A stretch of 64,000 nt of DNA from NCBI GenBank assembly GCA_024703915.1, contig CP087969.1, forward strand, positions 1,240,001 through 1,304,000, in the 5' to 3' direction. A program made the translations under genes and the position numbers. Below are positions 11,052-21,546 of this stretch, in pieces. How positions within the stretch are numbered: position 1 is the first letter of the stretch; each line of letters starts with the position of its first letter. The notes under the pieces were generated by a model. The model was not told the origin of the DNA, ran no database searches, and saw only the letters and a list, made by a program, of their open reading frames with translations. This DNA comes from Massilia sp. H-1 (GTDB lineage: Bacteria; Pseudomonadota; Gammaproteobacteria; Burkholderiales; Burkholderiaceae_D).

Positions 11052-12826
11052 GTGCAAGAGCAACACGCCTTCCCCTACCTGCGCGAAATCCTGCTGTTCC
11101 TGACCCTGGCCTAAGCATTCTCATTCCCACCCTGGTCCGCTTGCGCATCAATCAGGTGCTGGGCTTTCTGGCGGTCGGCGCGGTGCTCGGCCCTTTCGGC
11201 CTGGGCCTGTTTGCCGCCGATGTGCTTAGGCCCTCGCCTATCTGACCTTCCCGCGCGCCGAGGGCGTGGTCGCGCTGGCCGAGCTGGGCGTGATGTTCCT
11301 GATGTTCATGATCGGCCTGGAGCTGTCGGCCGCGCGCCTGTGGTCACTGCGGCGCTGGGTGTTCGGCAGCCGGCACGGCCCAGGTCTGCGCCAGCGCGGT
11401 GCTGATCGGCGCCGCCTGCTGGCTGCTCACCGGGCGCGTCGACAGCGCCGTCATCCTCGGCTTCGTCCTGTCGCTGTCCTCGACGGCGGTCGTGATGCAG
11501 CTGATGACGGCCCAGCAAACCACCACCAGCCCGCTCGGCCAGGCCGCGTTCTCGGTGCTGATGCTGCAGGATCTGGCGGTGGTGCCGCTCTTGATCCTGA
11601 TCGGGGCCCTGAGCCAGGATACCCAGGGCAGCGTCGGCATGCTGGTGGGCCTGGCCATGTTCAAGGCGGCACTGGCGATCGCGCTGATCTACCTGGTCGG
11701 CGGGCGCATCGTCCATCCGCTGTTTCGCGCCTTTGCCCGCCACCGCCAGCCGGACGTGTTCATGGCCCTCATCCTGCTCACCACGCTCGGCATCGCGGGC
11801 CTGTCGGCCGCCATGCCAGCCTGTCGATGGCGCTCGGCGCCCTGATCGCTCGAGCCTGCTGCTGGCCGAGACCGAATTCAAGCACGAAGTCGAGCTCATG
11901 ATCGAGCCCTTCAAGGGCTTGCTCATGGGGCTGTTCTTCATGACGGTCGGGATGAACATGGACGTGCGCCAGATCGTGGCCAACCCGCTCTGGCTGGCCG
12001 CGGCGGTCTGCGCGCTGATCGCGCTCAAGGCGGTCGTGGTGGCGCTGCTGTTTCCTTGCCGGCAGGGCCTGAACTGGGGGCGCGCGGTCGAGGGCGGCCT
12101 GCTGCTCGGCCAGGGCGGCGAATTCGCCTTCATCGTGATCGGCTACGCGCCATGGTAGAGCAAGCTGCTCGATCCGGCGCTGGGACAGCGCATCATGCTG
12201 GCCGTGGCGCTGTCGCTGTTCGTCACGCCGCCGCTGGCGCGGCTCGGGCGCAGCATCGGCGACCGCTGGGAGAGCCAGCGCGATCTGGAGCAAGCCTCGC
12301 ACGACCACGCCTCGCTCGAATCGGCGCGCGGACGCATCATCATCATCGGCTTCGGACGCGTGGGGCGCCAGCTGGCCAAGCTGCTCACGGCCCAGGGCAT
12401 GGAATTCGTCGCCTTCGAAAACGATGCGCGCCTGGTGGCCCAGCTGCGCGCGGAAGGCTTCCCGGTCTACTTTGGGGACGCCTCGCGCGCCGAGCTGCTG
12501 CGCCGGGTCGATGCTTAGGCGCGCCGCGCCGGCCATCGTGCTGACCATGGACCACGCCGCCTCGGCCCTGCACGCCGTGCGCGGCATCCGGCGCGAATTC
12601 CCGCACGTTCCGCTGTACGCCCGCTCGCGCGACGAAAAGCACGCGCGCCCTCAAACAGGCCGGCGCCACCATCGTGGTGCCGGAGACCCTGGAGGCGAGC
12701 TTGCAGCTGTCGGCCTTCGTGCTCGAGACCATGGGCATGGACGCCGCCCACGTCGACCGCATCGTCGACACCGAGCGCGATCTGTTCCTGGCGGCGCTGG
12801 CCGACAACCCGCGCCGTCCCCGGTGA
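11052..12826 (+). CDS. CPA2-family monovalent cation/proton antiporter with RCK (TrkA-N) domain
   Basis: A KefB/KefC/YbaL-type transporter. Residues 1-390 form the membrane domain, with helices such as REILLFLTLAGILIPTLVRL, NQVLGFLAVGAVLGPFG, VALAELGVMFLMFMIGLELS, SLSSTAVVMQLM and GLLMGLFFMTVGM. A cytoplasmic RCK-N Rossmann domain begins GRIIIIGFGRVGRQLAKLL and ends with a C-terminal helix bundle. About 590 residues. The start is GTG at 11052, directly before QEQHAFPYLRE. Breaks at 11109-11116 and 11224-11231 (both repaired by GCCGGC), 11370, 11816, 11848 (GCTCGAGC), 12055, 12145, 12515 and 12650. It should exchange K+ or Na+ for H+; glutathione control cannot be judged. Confidence 0.9.
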
Positions 12827-12838
12827 TATGATGCACTC

Positions 12839-13578
12839 ATGAAAACGATCTGCGCCTGGCTGCTGATGGTGTCGGCTTTGCTGCTGACCGGGACCGCGCG
12901 CCGAAACCGTCTACAGCCTCCACCTCGGCCAATTTCGCCCCCCTGCTGCTGGGCGACGGGCGCGGCGTCTATCCCGACCTGGTCGCATGGCTGAACCGCC
13001 AGAAGCTGGGCGACCTGACCTTCGAACTGCGCTTCATGCCGCGCAAGCGCCTGCAGGTCAAACTGGAAGACGGCAGCCTCGATGGCATCGTGATCGGCAT
13101 GATGCCCGCCTGGATGGGCGACGAGCGCCAGCGCAAATACCTGTGGACCGCCCCCTTCGATGTCGACCATTTTGCGCTGGTGTCGCTGGCATCGAAGCCG
13201 ATCGACCCGGTCCGTCCGCGCACGCTCAGGGACGCCACGATCGGCGTGACGATGGGGTATGTCTATCCGGGCCTGGACGACTGGATCGTGCGCACCGGCC
13301 TGCGCCGCAGCGGCGGCGTGAGCGACGAGAAAAATATCGAGAAACTGCTGCGCGGACGCGTCGACAGCGTGATCGTGGCCGAATCGATGGCCCGCTACTT
13401 CATCCGCAGCCACCAGCTCGAACACCGGCTGCGCGTGTTCCAGGTGCCGGGCCAGGCGACCGAACGGCGTTTCCTGGTCCAGCACCGGGACGCTTCCATC
13501 TTCGCCCTGCTGGCCCCGGCCATGCACAAGCTGCACGACGACCCGTCCTGGCAGCGCGCGATCCACGCCTACCAGTAA
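12839..13578 (+). CDS. Periplasmic solute-binding protein, family 3 type
   Basis: The N-terminal signal MKTICAWLLMVSALLLTGTAR precedes a type II binding-protein fold of about 225 residues: YSLHLGQFAPLLLGDGRGVYPDLVAWLNRQ, LQVKLEDGSLDGIVIGMMPAWMGDERQRKYLWTAPF and TIGVTMGYVYPGLDDWI. The order (ligand domain, YLWTAPF, hinge, LLRGRVDSVIVAE) is that of SBP_bac_3 proteins without an adjacent ABC transporter, often amino-acid sensors or orphan receptors in this order. It begins 12 bases after the antiporter stop. One or two frame changes lie in the signal-peptide region near 12900-12925. Confidence 0.83.
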
Positions 13579-13587
13579 CGGGCCGGG

Positions 13588-15205
13588 TCAGGCCAGGATC
13601 TTGCAGGGCCGCTTCGCAGCCCCACCAGGCCGCCTCTTCGAATACCGAAAAACCGGACAGGTCGGCATGCGCGAACAGGATCGGGCCGTCCGCCTCGCGC
13701 AGCAGCGCGCAGGCTTAAGCATTGCCGCGAAAACCCGGCAAGGGCGCGGCCATGGCATGCCCGCGCAGCGTGATATCGACCCGTTCCACATTGGCGCCGA
13801 ACTTCCAGCCGTAGGCGGTCTTGAGATCGACGCTGGCCAGGTCCACCAGCTGCTTCGGGCTGGCCGTCATCATCCATTTGCGCGCCTGGTCGGGCGTGCG
13901 GTCCGACAGCGCAATGTAAGCCGAGAACACGGTCTTGCCGGGCGGCGCGGCGCGGATGTCCTGGTGCGTGGAGACCACATAGCCCAGGCCCGGCTCCTGG
14001 TACACCACGTTGTCCCAGGCCAGGGGCGCTTCCGGCAGCTCGGCCGGAAAATCCTTCATCAGAAAATTTGCCACCATCCACGGCGCATAGACCGGGGTAT
14101 GCCGCTTGGGATCGAATCCGAATGCGGCGATGTCCTGCACCACGCGCGGGCCACGTAGACCGGCATCGCGCACACCGCCTTGCGGGCCCGCACCAGGTAG
14201 GTTTCGGGAACGCCGCTGGCGAGCGTGAAGCACAGCGCCTCCACGCCCGCAGCCGCAGCGCCTGAGCGAGACGGCCGTGCCGCCGATCCGCCGCACGCCC
14301 GACGCGGCCGCCATCTTCTCGGCCACCGGCTGCATGCCGCCCGGCCAGGTGAGCCAGGCGCCGTTGCTTAGGCATTGGCGGCCTTGCCCCAGCGGCTGCA
14401 GTAGTAATGCAGGCCTAGCCCAGGCGGAGACCTTGTCGTAGCGCGTGCCGTAGTCGTCGCGGCAGCAGTAATTGAGGTACCAGTGCAGGGTCGGCGAACG
14501 GTAGCCGTTCTGGTCCAGCCAGTCCTTGAGGGTGATGCGGTCAAGGCCGTCGTAGGCCGGGTCGCGCGAGGAATGCACGGTCGGGAACACGAACACGCGC
14601 TGGCCGTCGGCACCGCGCAGCTGGCGCAGGCGCTCGACTTCGTCGAAAAAGCGGCGGTGTTCGGCCAGTTCCGCCGCGTCCACGCCGTGGGTAGGCAGAA
14701 AGCCGTCCTGCCACTCGCCCTTGAACAGCAACCGCTCTTCCGGACCGTGCAGGATGAAGCGTTCGTCGTAGGTCGGCTTTTCCGCGAACGGATCGCGTTC
14801 GATGATGCCAAGGTCGAACAGGATCTCGCGCACGTGCACCGATTCGGGCGACGGCAGCGGCAGGTAGTGGCCGCCGGTCGGATAGGCCAGCTCGCCGAAG
14901 TGGCCATGCTTACCGCATTGCCGAACGGCTGGGGACCGTCGATCATCAGCGCGCCCGTGTGGCCGCCCTTGTTCAGCTTCCAGGCGGCGGCCAGGTAGGC
15001 TGATGCCCGAACCGAGAATGACGACGTCGGTGTCGATCACGCGCGAAGGCGGCGGCAGCGCGCGCCGGTCGCGCAGGAAGTGGCCTTCGGCGCGGCCCGG
15101 ATAGTGCACGGTCGGCGTGACTTCCTGCCAGCGCAAGAAGCCCCAGTCGGTCGCGGCGGCGGCGCCCACGCCGCCCGCCATGGCCAGAAAGGAGCGGCGA
15201 TCCAT
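13588..15205 (-). CDS. FAD-dependent oxidoreductase with Tat signal, linked to polyamine genes
   Basis: MDRRSFLAMAGGVGAAAA is a twin-arginine-like signal (DRRSF), implying export after cofactor loading. The dinucleotide motif follows at DTDVVILGSGIS.YLAAAW after repair of a lost GC near 14998. The C-terminal half has flavin-amine-oxidase character (GGMQPVAEKMAA, HADLSGFSVFEEAAWWG). About 530 residues. Breaks near 14913, 14414 (GCCTAGCC), 14369 (GCTTAGGC), 14262, 14155 and 13713 (GCTTAAGC). Its ATG overlaps the stop of the aminopropyltransferase gene (TGATG), so the two are translated together. A polyamine or polyamine conjugate is a reasonable but unproven substrate. Confidence 0.84.
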
Positions 15206-16719
15206 CAGCGAATCACCTTGCGCCAGTCCTGCTCGAATTCGTGCACCAGCGACTGGGTATTGAGGCGGTTGGGCGGCAGGTCGCGCCGCTGCATGTCGGG
15301 CGGGAAGTCGAACATCTCGCGCGTGGTCGCTTCATTCAGGTAGCGCATGGGGAGCCGGTAGCTGGTAGATGGGCGTGTAGTCGTTCTGGGGCGAGGCCAT
15401 GATGAAGCCCCACTCGCCGAACGAAGGCACGTAGGCGTGGTAAGGCCAGGTACGCATGCCAACGTCGCGCAGCGTGGCGTCGATGGTCCAGAAGGCGTTG
15501 GGGGCAAAAAACGGCGAGGTCGATTGCACCACCACCAGCCCCTTGGCCGCCACGTGTTTTTTCACCATGCCGTAAAACGGCACCGAGTACAGCTTGCCGA
15601 GCGCGAAACTGGACGGATCCGGGAAGTCGACGATCACGGCATCGAACATCTCCTGCGTCTGCTGCAGCCAGATGGCGGCGTCGGCATTGATGACGGTGAC
15701 CCGCTTGTCCGACAGCGAGCGCGCATTGAGCGCGGTCAGCTCGGCGCGGTCGCGGAAGGCCGCCGTCATGGCCGGGTCCAGGTCGACCAGCGTGACCGCC
15801 TCGATGTTCGGATAGCGCAGGATCTCGCGCAGCGCCAGGCCGTCGCCGCCGCCCAGCACCAGCACCCGCCTGGCCCAGGGCAGCGCCTGCAGCGCCGGAT
15901 GCACCAGCGCCTCGTGGTAGCGGTATTCGTCGCGCGAAGAAAACTGCAGGTTGCCGTTGATGTACAGGCGCATGTCGTCCTTCCAGCGCGTGATCACCAG
16001 CCGCTGGTAAGGCGTGGTGGTGGCATACACCACCTGGTCGCCGAACAGGCCATGCTCGCCCCACTGCACCATGCGGTCCGACAGGGCAAAGCCGGCCACC
16101 AGCGCCAGCATCACGGAACTGGCGCGCAGCACGCGCCCGCCCGTGTTCTTGAGCTCATGGCGAAACACGTACAGGGTCCACATGCCCACGCCCACGTTGA
16201 GCATCCCGAACAGGAAACCGGTGCGTACCAGGCCCAGATACGGCGCCAGCACCAGCGGGAACAGCAGCGACACGGCCAGCGCGCCGAGGTAGTCGAAGGT
16301 CAGCACGCGGCTGACCAGTTCATTGAAGGCGGTGTCGCGCGGTTCAGGGCCCGCATCACGAGCGGCACTTCCATCCCCACCAGGGCGCCGATCATGAAGA
16401 CCAGCACATAGAGCAGCGTGCGAAACGGCGCCGTCATCCACGAGAACGACATGAACAGCAGCGCAGGCCGAGACGCCGCCGATCAGGCCGACCGCCAGTT
16501 CGATGTCGATGAAGCGGGCCAGCACGTCTTCCTCGCTCACATACTTGGACAGGTGGGCGCCAACCCCCATGGCGAACAGGTAGCAGCCGATAATGGTGGA
16601 AAACTGCAGGATCGAGTCACCCAGCAGGTAACTCGAGAGCGCGCTTAAACGATCAGTTCGTAGGCCAGGCCGCAAGAGGCCACGACAAACACGGAAAGGA
16701 TCAGAATTCGTTTGGTCAT
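15205..16719 (-). CDS. speE: Membrane-anchored polyamine aminopropyltransferase (spermidine synthase family)
   Basis: About 500 residues. The N-terminal half has roughly seven hydrophobic helices (MTKRILILSVFVVASCGLAYELI, ILQFSTIIGCYLFAMGVG, VLTFDYLGALAVSLLFPLVL and others). The C-terminal half is a spermidine-synthase fold: FSSRDEYRYHEALVHPAL, RRVLVLGGGDGLALREILRYP, TLVDLDPAM, VINADAAIWL and the catalytic-region DFPDPSS. It transfers aminopropyl from decarboxylated SAM to an amine acceptor. The matching SAM decarboxylase is 3 kb away on the other strand. Breaks lie near 16645, 16465, 16345 and 15350. The fused membrane domain suggests the acceptor or product is membrane-associated. Confidence 0.9.
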
Positions 16720-16786
16720 GTAAGGTCTTTTAAACTATGATTCGCCAATGCTGTCAAATTGACTATTTTATCTTGGGGAGGACCGC

Positions 16787-17178
16787 GTGCCCGCCATCCT
16801 AAACTATCTGCTCCATCTTTCAACGGCCGCTGTGCTGGTCATGGCGTTTTTCGTCATTTACACGCGCATCACGCCGTATAACGAAGTGGAACTCATCCGC
16901 CAGGGCAACCAGGCGGCCGCGCTGTCGCTGGGCGGTACCCTGATCGGGTTTTCGCTCACCATCGCGTCGGCCCTGCTGCACACGCCCGACTATGCCCAGT
17001 TCCTGGGATGGGCTAGAGCGGCGCGATGCTGGTCCAGGTCCTCGTGTTCCACGTCGCCACGCGCCTGCTGAAAATGTCGCAGGACCAGATCGAAAGCGAA
17101 CAACGCGGCCTTCGGCGGCCTGCTGGGCGCACTGTCGATTTCCATCGGCCTGGTCAACGCTTCAGCGCCATTTCCTGA
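16787..17178 (+). CDS. DUF350 inner-membrane protein
   Basis: GTG start at 16787 behind GGGGAGG. The protein, about 130 residues, has the DUF350 signature YTRITPYNEVELIRQGNQAAALSLGGTLIGFSL and about four membrane helices (LLHLSTAAVLVMAFFVIY, LGGTLIGFSLTIASALL, MLVQVLVFHVATRLL, AFGGLLGALSISIGLVN). Breaks near 17014 (GCTAGAGC), 17090 and 17165 make the C-terminus approximate. It is the first gene of the plus-strand arm of the polyamine module and is divergent from speE, with 67 bases between start codons. Confidence 0.84.
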
Positions 17179-17210
17179 TTTTTCCGATTCAATCCGCACG
17201 GGAGGCTGTC

Positions 17211-18250
17211 ATGTCATTGGGCTCATTCATCAAGAAGCAGTTTATCGACGTCCTGCAATGGAACGAGGAGACCGAGGGCGTGCTCGCCTGGCGCTTCCCG
17301 ATGCAGGACTTTGAAATCCAGAACGGCGCCATCCTCAATGTGCGCGAATCGCAGATCGCGGTGTTCGTCAACGAAGGCGTGATCGCCGACGTGTTCGGCC
17401 CCGGCACCCACAAGCTGACCACCCAGACCCTGCCGGTGCTGACCAATCTGAAAAACTGGGACAAGTTCTTCGATTCCCCGTTCAAGTCGGACGTCTACTA
17501 CTTCCAGCACGCGCGTGCAGACCGGCCGCAAGTGGGGCACCCCGCAGCCGATCACGATCCGCGACAAGGACTTCGACATGATCCGCGTGCGCGCCTTCGG
17601 CATGTTCTCGTACCGGGTGGCCGATCCGCGCAAGTTCTTCACCGAGATCAGCGGCACGCGCGAAGTCTACACCCGCGACGAGGTCGAGGAACAGCTGCGC
17701 GGCCTGCTGATGGCCACCATGGCTTCCTCGCTGGGCGGCGCCAATGTGGCCTTCCTCGACATGGCGGCCAACCAGGCCCTGATGGCGCAGTCCGTCAAGG
17801 GCGACCTGGCCGCCGCCTTCGCCCGCTACGGCATCGGGCTCGATGAATTCAACGTCGCTTCCGTCAGCCTGCCCGAAGAACTGCAGGCCGCGCTCGACGA
17901 GCGCATCTCGGCTTAAGCATGAAGGGCGGCCTGTCGGCCGACAAGATGGCCTAGCTTCACCAAGTTCAATGTCGCCAGCAGCATTCCGCTGGCCGCGCAG
18001 AACGAAGGCGGGCTGGCTTAAGCATCGGCGCCGGTCTCGGCGCCGGCTGCCATGCTGGGCCAGGCCATGGCCCAGGGCATGGCCGGCACGACCGCCCAGC
18101 CGGCCGCCCCTGCCGCTCCCGCGGCACCGGCCAGAACTGCCGATCGAGGAACGCCTGGCCAAGCTCAAGGGCTTGCTCGACAAGGGACTCATTTCGGCCG
18201 CCGATTACGACAGCACCAAAGCGGAGCTGCTCAAGAAACTGATCGGCTGA
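17211..18250 (+). CDS. SPFH/Band-7 domain protein with C-terminal SHOCT-like segment
   Basis: MSLGSFIKKQFIDVLQWNEETEGVLAWRFP is the start of the YdjI/virion-core-like SPFH family. The SPFH domain (residues about 30-250) includes QIAVFVNEGVIADVFGPGTHKL, MIRVRAFGMFSYRVADPRKFF and ANVAFLDMAANQALM. A Gly/Ala linker leads to a C-terminal ELPIEERLAKLKGLLDKGLISAADYDSTKAELL, the SHOCT oligomerisation motif. About 345 residues. Breaks at 17512, 17911 (GCTTAAGC), 17951 (GCCTAGC), 18017 (GCTTAAGC) and 18133; the CTTAA/CCTAG ones are repaired by GCCGGC. It probably assembles as a membrane-associated ring together with DUF350. Confidence 0.88.
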
Positions 18251-18260
18251 CCGGACCTCC

Positions 18261-19723
18261 ATGCAGACAGTTTCCTGCCCGAGCTGCGGCGCCCCGGTCG
18301 AATTCCGTTCGCACGCCTCCGTCATGGCGGTGTGCGGCTACTGCCGCGCCTCGGTCATCAAGGACGCCGACCAGGTCAAGGACCTCGGCAAGATTTCGGC
18401 CGTCCTCGAAGACTTCTCGCCGATCCAGATCGGCACGGCTAAGCCTGCACGGCGGGCGCGGCTTCACCGTGGTCGGCCGCATCCAGCTGCGTTACACCCA
18501 GGGACTGTGGAACGAATGGTATTTGCTGTTCGACGATGGCAGCGGCGCATGGCTGGGCGACTCGTCCGGCCTGTTCACGCTGACCACCGTGCGCGAGATG
18601 GCACAGCCCCTGCCCGGCTTCCACGAGATCGTGCCCGGGCAGCCCACCCAAATCGGGACCGAACACTATATCGCGTCCGAAAAGCGCGAAGCCGAATGCA
18701 TAGCTATGAAGGCGAACTGCCGTTCCGGGTCGGGGACGGCTGGGCGATCCGGGTGGCCGACTTCCGCGACGGCGCCGCATTCCTGACGCTCGATTACACC
18801 GACGGCCCCACCCCGGTGGTCTACAGCGGCCAGTCGGTGCAGCTGCCGGAACTGCGCTGCCAGCTGCTGCGCGACGACGAGCAGATCAAGGCCAGCAGCC
18901 AAGCAAATACCGCGCCCGCCTGGACACGCTGGACTGTCCTTCCTGCGGCAGCGCGATCAACTACGTTCCCGGCAGGACCAGCTCCCTGGTGTGCCCCGGC
19001 TGCGCCACCACACTCGACGCCTCCGGCCCCCAGGCGACCGTACTGGCCCATGCCGATGAGTCGGTCAAGCGCATCTTCAACACGCTGGCGCTGGGCGCGA
19101 CCGGGAACATCATGGGCAGCGCGCACACCGTCATCGGCGCCATGGTGCGCACCGACGAGGAAGGCAGCGAATGGACCGAATACCTGGTCTACAGCCCCGC
19201 GCGCCGCTTCTTCTGGCTGGTCGAAACCGACGAAGGCTGGTTCCGCGCGACCGTCTTGCCGACCTGGCCCGAGACCGGCTCATCGGCGGCCAATTCCACG
19301 CGCCTGGAAAGCCAGACCTACACCAAGCTGTATGACTACACCGCGACGGTGCGCCACGCGGCGGGCGCCTTCAACTGGCGCGTGTCGGTGGGCGACCAGG
19401 TGCGCGTGTCGGAATTTGAAAGCGGACAGACGACACTGGCGGCGGAACTGACTGACGCCGAGCTGACCTGGTCGCGTTCGACGCCGGTCGCCTTCGACCA
19501 GATCAAGACCTGGTTCGGCACCGGCGTGGAAGGCGCGGGTCCCGCCAATGCGGCCAAGCCCTCCTCGCTGCTGTCGACCCAGATGAAATTCGTGTGGTGG
19601 ATCCTGGGCCTGAATGCCATTCCCACCCTGTTCGCCTTCGGCGACACCTTCTTCATGACCATCGCCGCACTGGTCGCACTGTTTTACCCGGCCAGCTACT
19701 TCCAGAACGGCGAGGACAAATGA
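18261..19723 (+). CDS. DUF4178 protein with zinc-ribbon repeats and C-terminal membrane helices
   Basis: Starts MQTVSCPSCGAPVEF with a CxxC...CGYC zinc ribbon. Two DUF4178-type modules follow (FTVVGRIQLRYTQGLWNEWYLLFDDGSGAWLGDSSG and MGSAHTVIGAMVRTDEEGSEWTEYLVYS), each introduced by a ribbon; the second is LDCPSCGSAINYVPG..CPGC. Two C-terminal membrane helices (FVWWILGLNAIPTLFAFG and FMTIAALVALFYPASYF) follow. About 485 residues. Breaks at 18438 (GCTAAGC), 18702 and 18905. It begins 10 bases after the SPFH gene. DUF4178 proteins regularly travel with SPFH, DUF350 and speD genes; the biochemical role is unknown. Confidence 0.88.
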
Positions 19724-19890
19724 ACGGCAGATACTTCGCATACGCGGTCGTGGTGACCATCGTGGTCACCGCGATCAACTGGTTCAGCTTCCTCGACTCG
19801 GCCACCAGCCGCAGCAGCAGCCGCGGCAGCGGCTGGAGTTCGCACAGCAGCGGCGGCGGCTGGGGCGGCGGCGGGGGCGGCCACAAATGA
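19720..19890 (+). CDS. Tiny membrane protein with Gly/Ser-rich tail
   Basis: 56 residues: one membrane helix (YFAYAVVVTIVVTAINWFSF), then a Ser/Gly-rich tail ending GGGGGGHK. Its ATG overlaps the TGA of the DUF4178 gene, and its own stop overlaps the speD start (ATGA on both sides), so translational coupling across three genes is visible. The overlaps and the membrane helix argue for a real gene despite its size. Function unknown. Confidence 0.75.
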   Translation: MNGRYFAYAVVVTIVVTAINWFSFLDSATSRSSSRGSGWSSHSSGGGWGGGGGGHK

Positions 19891-20259
19891 GCCATGGGGC
19901 GCACCGCCCGGCCTAAGCACCCACCTGCTGGCCGACTTTTACGGCGTCGACGCCGCCTCGCTCGTGTCCTGCGACGCGATCGACGCGCTGCTGCGCGAGG
20001 GCGCGCAGGCGGCCGGCTGCGCGCATCCTGCACAGCCACTTCCACAGCTTCGGCGCGGCCCAGGGCGTGACCGGCGTGCTGCTGCTGGCCGAATCGCATA
20101 TCTCGATCCACACCTGGCCCGAATTCGGCTTTGCCGCGGCCGACATCTTCATGTGCGGCGACGCCCGCCCGGCGCTGGCGCTGGACGTGATCGAACGCGC
20201 TGGGACCGGCGTCCTCGATCGTGCAAACGATCGCCCGCGGCGGGGCCGTCCCGCTATAA
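19887..20259 (+). CDS. speD: S-adenosylmethionine decarboxylase proenzyme
   Basis: Supplies decarboxylated SAM, the aminopropyl donor for the spermidine synthase at 15205-16719. The prokaryotic short-form signature is intact: [44 protein letters not shown]. Self-cleavage at the Glu-Ser bond of AESH would create the pyruvoyl group, and the Cys of FMCGD is the conserved proton donor. About 124 residues. Breaks at 19912-19919 (GCCTAAGC; repair gives [13 protein letters not shown]), 20024 and 20200. Start ATG overlaps the preceding stop. Confidence 0.92.
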
Positions 20260-20260
20260 T
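20230..20260 (+). promoter_or_regulatory. Possible promoter for the CaiB-type gene
   Basis: A consensus -10 hexamer, TATAAT, lies at 20255-20260, overlapping the speD stop codon and 34 bases before the CoA-transferase ATG. No convincing -35 is seen 17 bases upstream in the GC-rich speD tail, so the strength is uncertain. Confidence 0.4.
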
Positions 20261-20293
20261 TGCTGCCTCTTTAGCAATAAACCACGCACACCG

Positions 20294-21546
20294 ATGACAC
20301 AAGCATTCGAAGCCATGCCCAAGGCGCTGGGCCACATCCGCGTACTCGATCTGTCGCGCGTCCTGGCTTCTAGCCCCTGGTGCTCGCAGAACCTGGCCGA
20401 TCTCGGCGCGGACGTGATCAAGATCGAACGTCCCGGCGTCGGCGACGACACGCGCGCCTGGGGCCCGCCCTACGCCAAGGATGCCAACGGCAACGACACG
20501 ACCGAAGCGGCCTACTACCTGGCCGCCAACCGCGGCAAGCGCTCGGTCACGGTCGATATCGCCAGCGCCGACGGCCAGGCCCTGATCCGCGAGCTGGTGC
20601 TGCATGCGGACGTGGTGCTGGAAAATTACAAGGTCGGCCAGCTCAAGCGCTACGGCCTCGATTACGACGCGCTCAAAGCGCTCAAGCCGGACCTGGTCTA
20701 CTGCTCCGTGACCGGCTTCGGCCAGGATGGCCCGTGCACGCGCACCGCGCCGGCTATGACTTCCTGATCCAGGGCATGGGCGGGCTGATGTCGGTTACCG
20801 GCGAGCGCGACGACCTGCCCGGCGGCGGCCCGCAAAAAGCCGGCGTCGCCCTGACCGATCTGATGACCGGCATGTACGCCACCGTCGCCGTGCTGGCCGC
20901 CCTCACCCACCGCGACCGCAGCGGCCAGGGCCAGCACATCGACATGGCGCTGCTCGACACCCAGGTCGCCATGCTGGCCAACATGGGCAGCAATTACCTC
21001 AACAGCGGCAAGGCGCCCAAGCGCTGGGGCAATGCGCACGCCAACATCGTCCCGTACCAGACCTTCGCCTGCGCCGACGGCCATATCATTGTCGCCACCG
21101 GCAACGACGGCCAGTACCAGAAGTTCGTCGAGGTGGGCGGACGCGCCGAACTGGCCAGCGACCCGCGCTTTGTCACCAACCCGCTGCGCGTCAAGCACCG
21201 CGATGTGCTGGTGCCGATCCTGGCCGAGATGGTCAAAACGCGCACCCGCGACGAATGGATCGCGCAGCTGGAAGCGGTGAACGTGCCTTGTGGCCCGATC
21301 AACGACATTGGCGAAGTGTTCGACAATCCGCAGGTCAAGGCGCGCGGCGTCGCCTTCGAAATGGACCATCCGGCCATGCTAAGCAAGGTCAAGCTGGTGC
21401 GCAGTCCCATGAAAATGTCGGTCACGCCGGCCGACGCAAGCCTGCCGCCGCCGATGCTGGGGCAGCACACGGACGAAGTGCTGCGCGACGTCCTGGGACG
21501 CAGCGCCGAGCAGATCGCCGCACTGCGCGCTAAGGGCGTCTTATAA
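20294..21546 (+). CDS. CaiB/BaiF-type CoA-transferase family III
   Basis: About 415 residues. Family III CoA transferases move CoA between carboxylic acids through an aspartyl-CoA intermediate. Blocks: [84 protein letters not shown] and [16 protein letters not shown]. Breaks: 20368-20376 (GCTTCTAGC where GCCGGC restores the conserved AGPW) and near 20740. The substrate cannot be read from sequence; Burkholderiales homologues are often annotated as succinyl- or glutaryl-CoA related. Convergent with DUF1223, the two stop codons abutting in TTATAA. Confidence 0.9.

Noticed and set aside
11052-12826. Programmed frameshifting or phase variation as the cause of the breaks
   Set aside because: The breaks occur in dozens of unrelated genes at GCCGGC-derived strings, without slippery heptamers or simple-repeat tracts.
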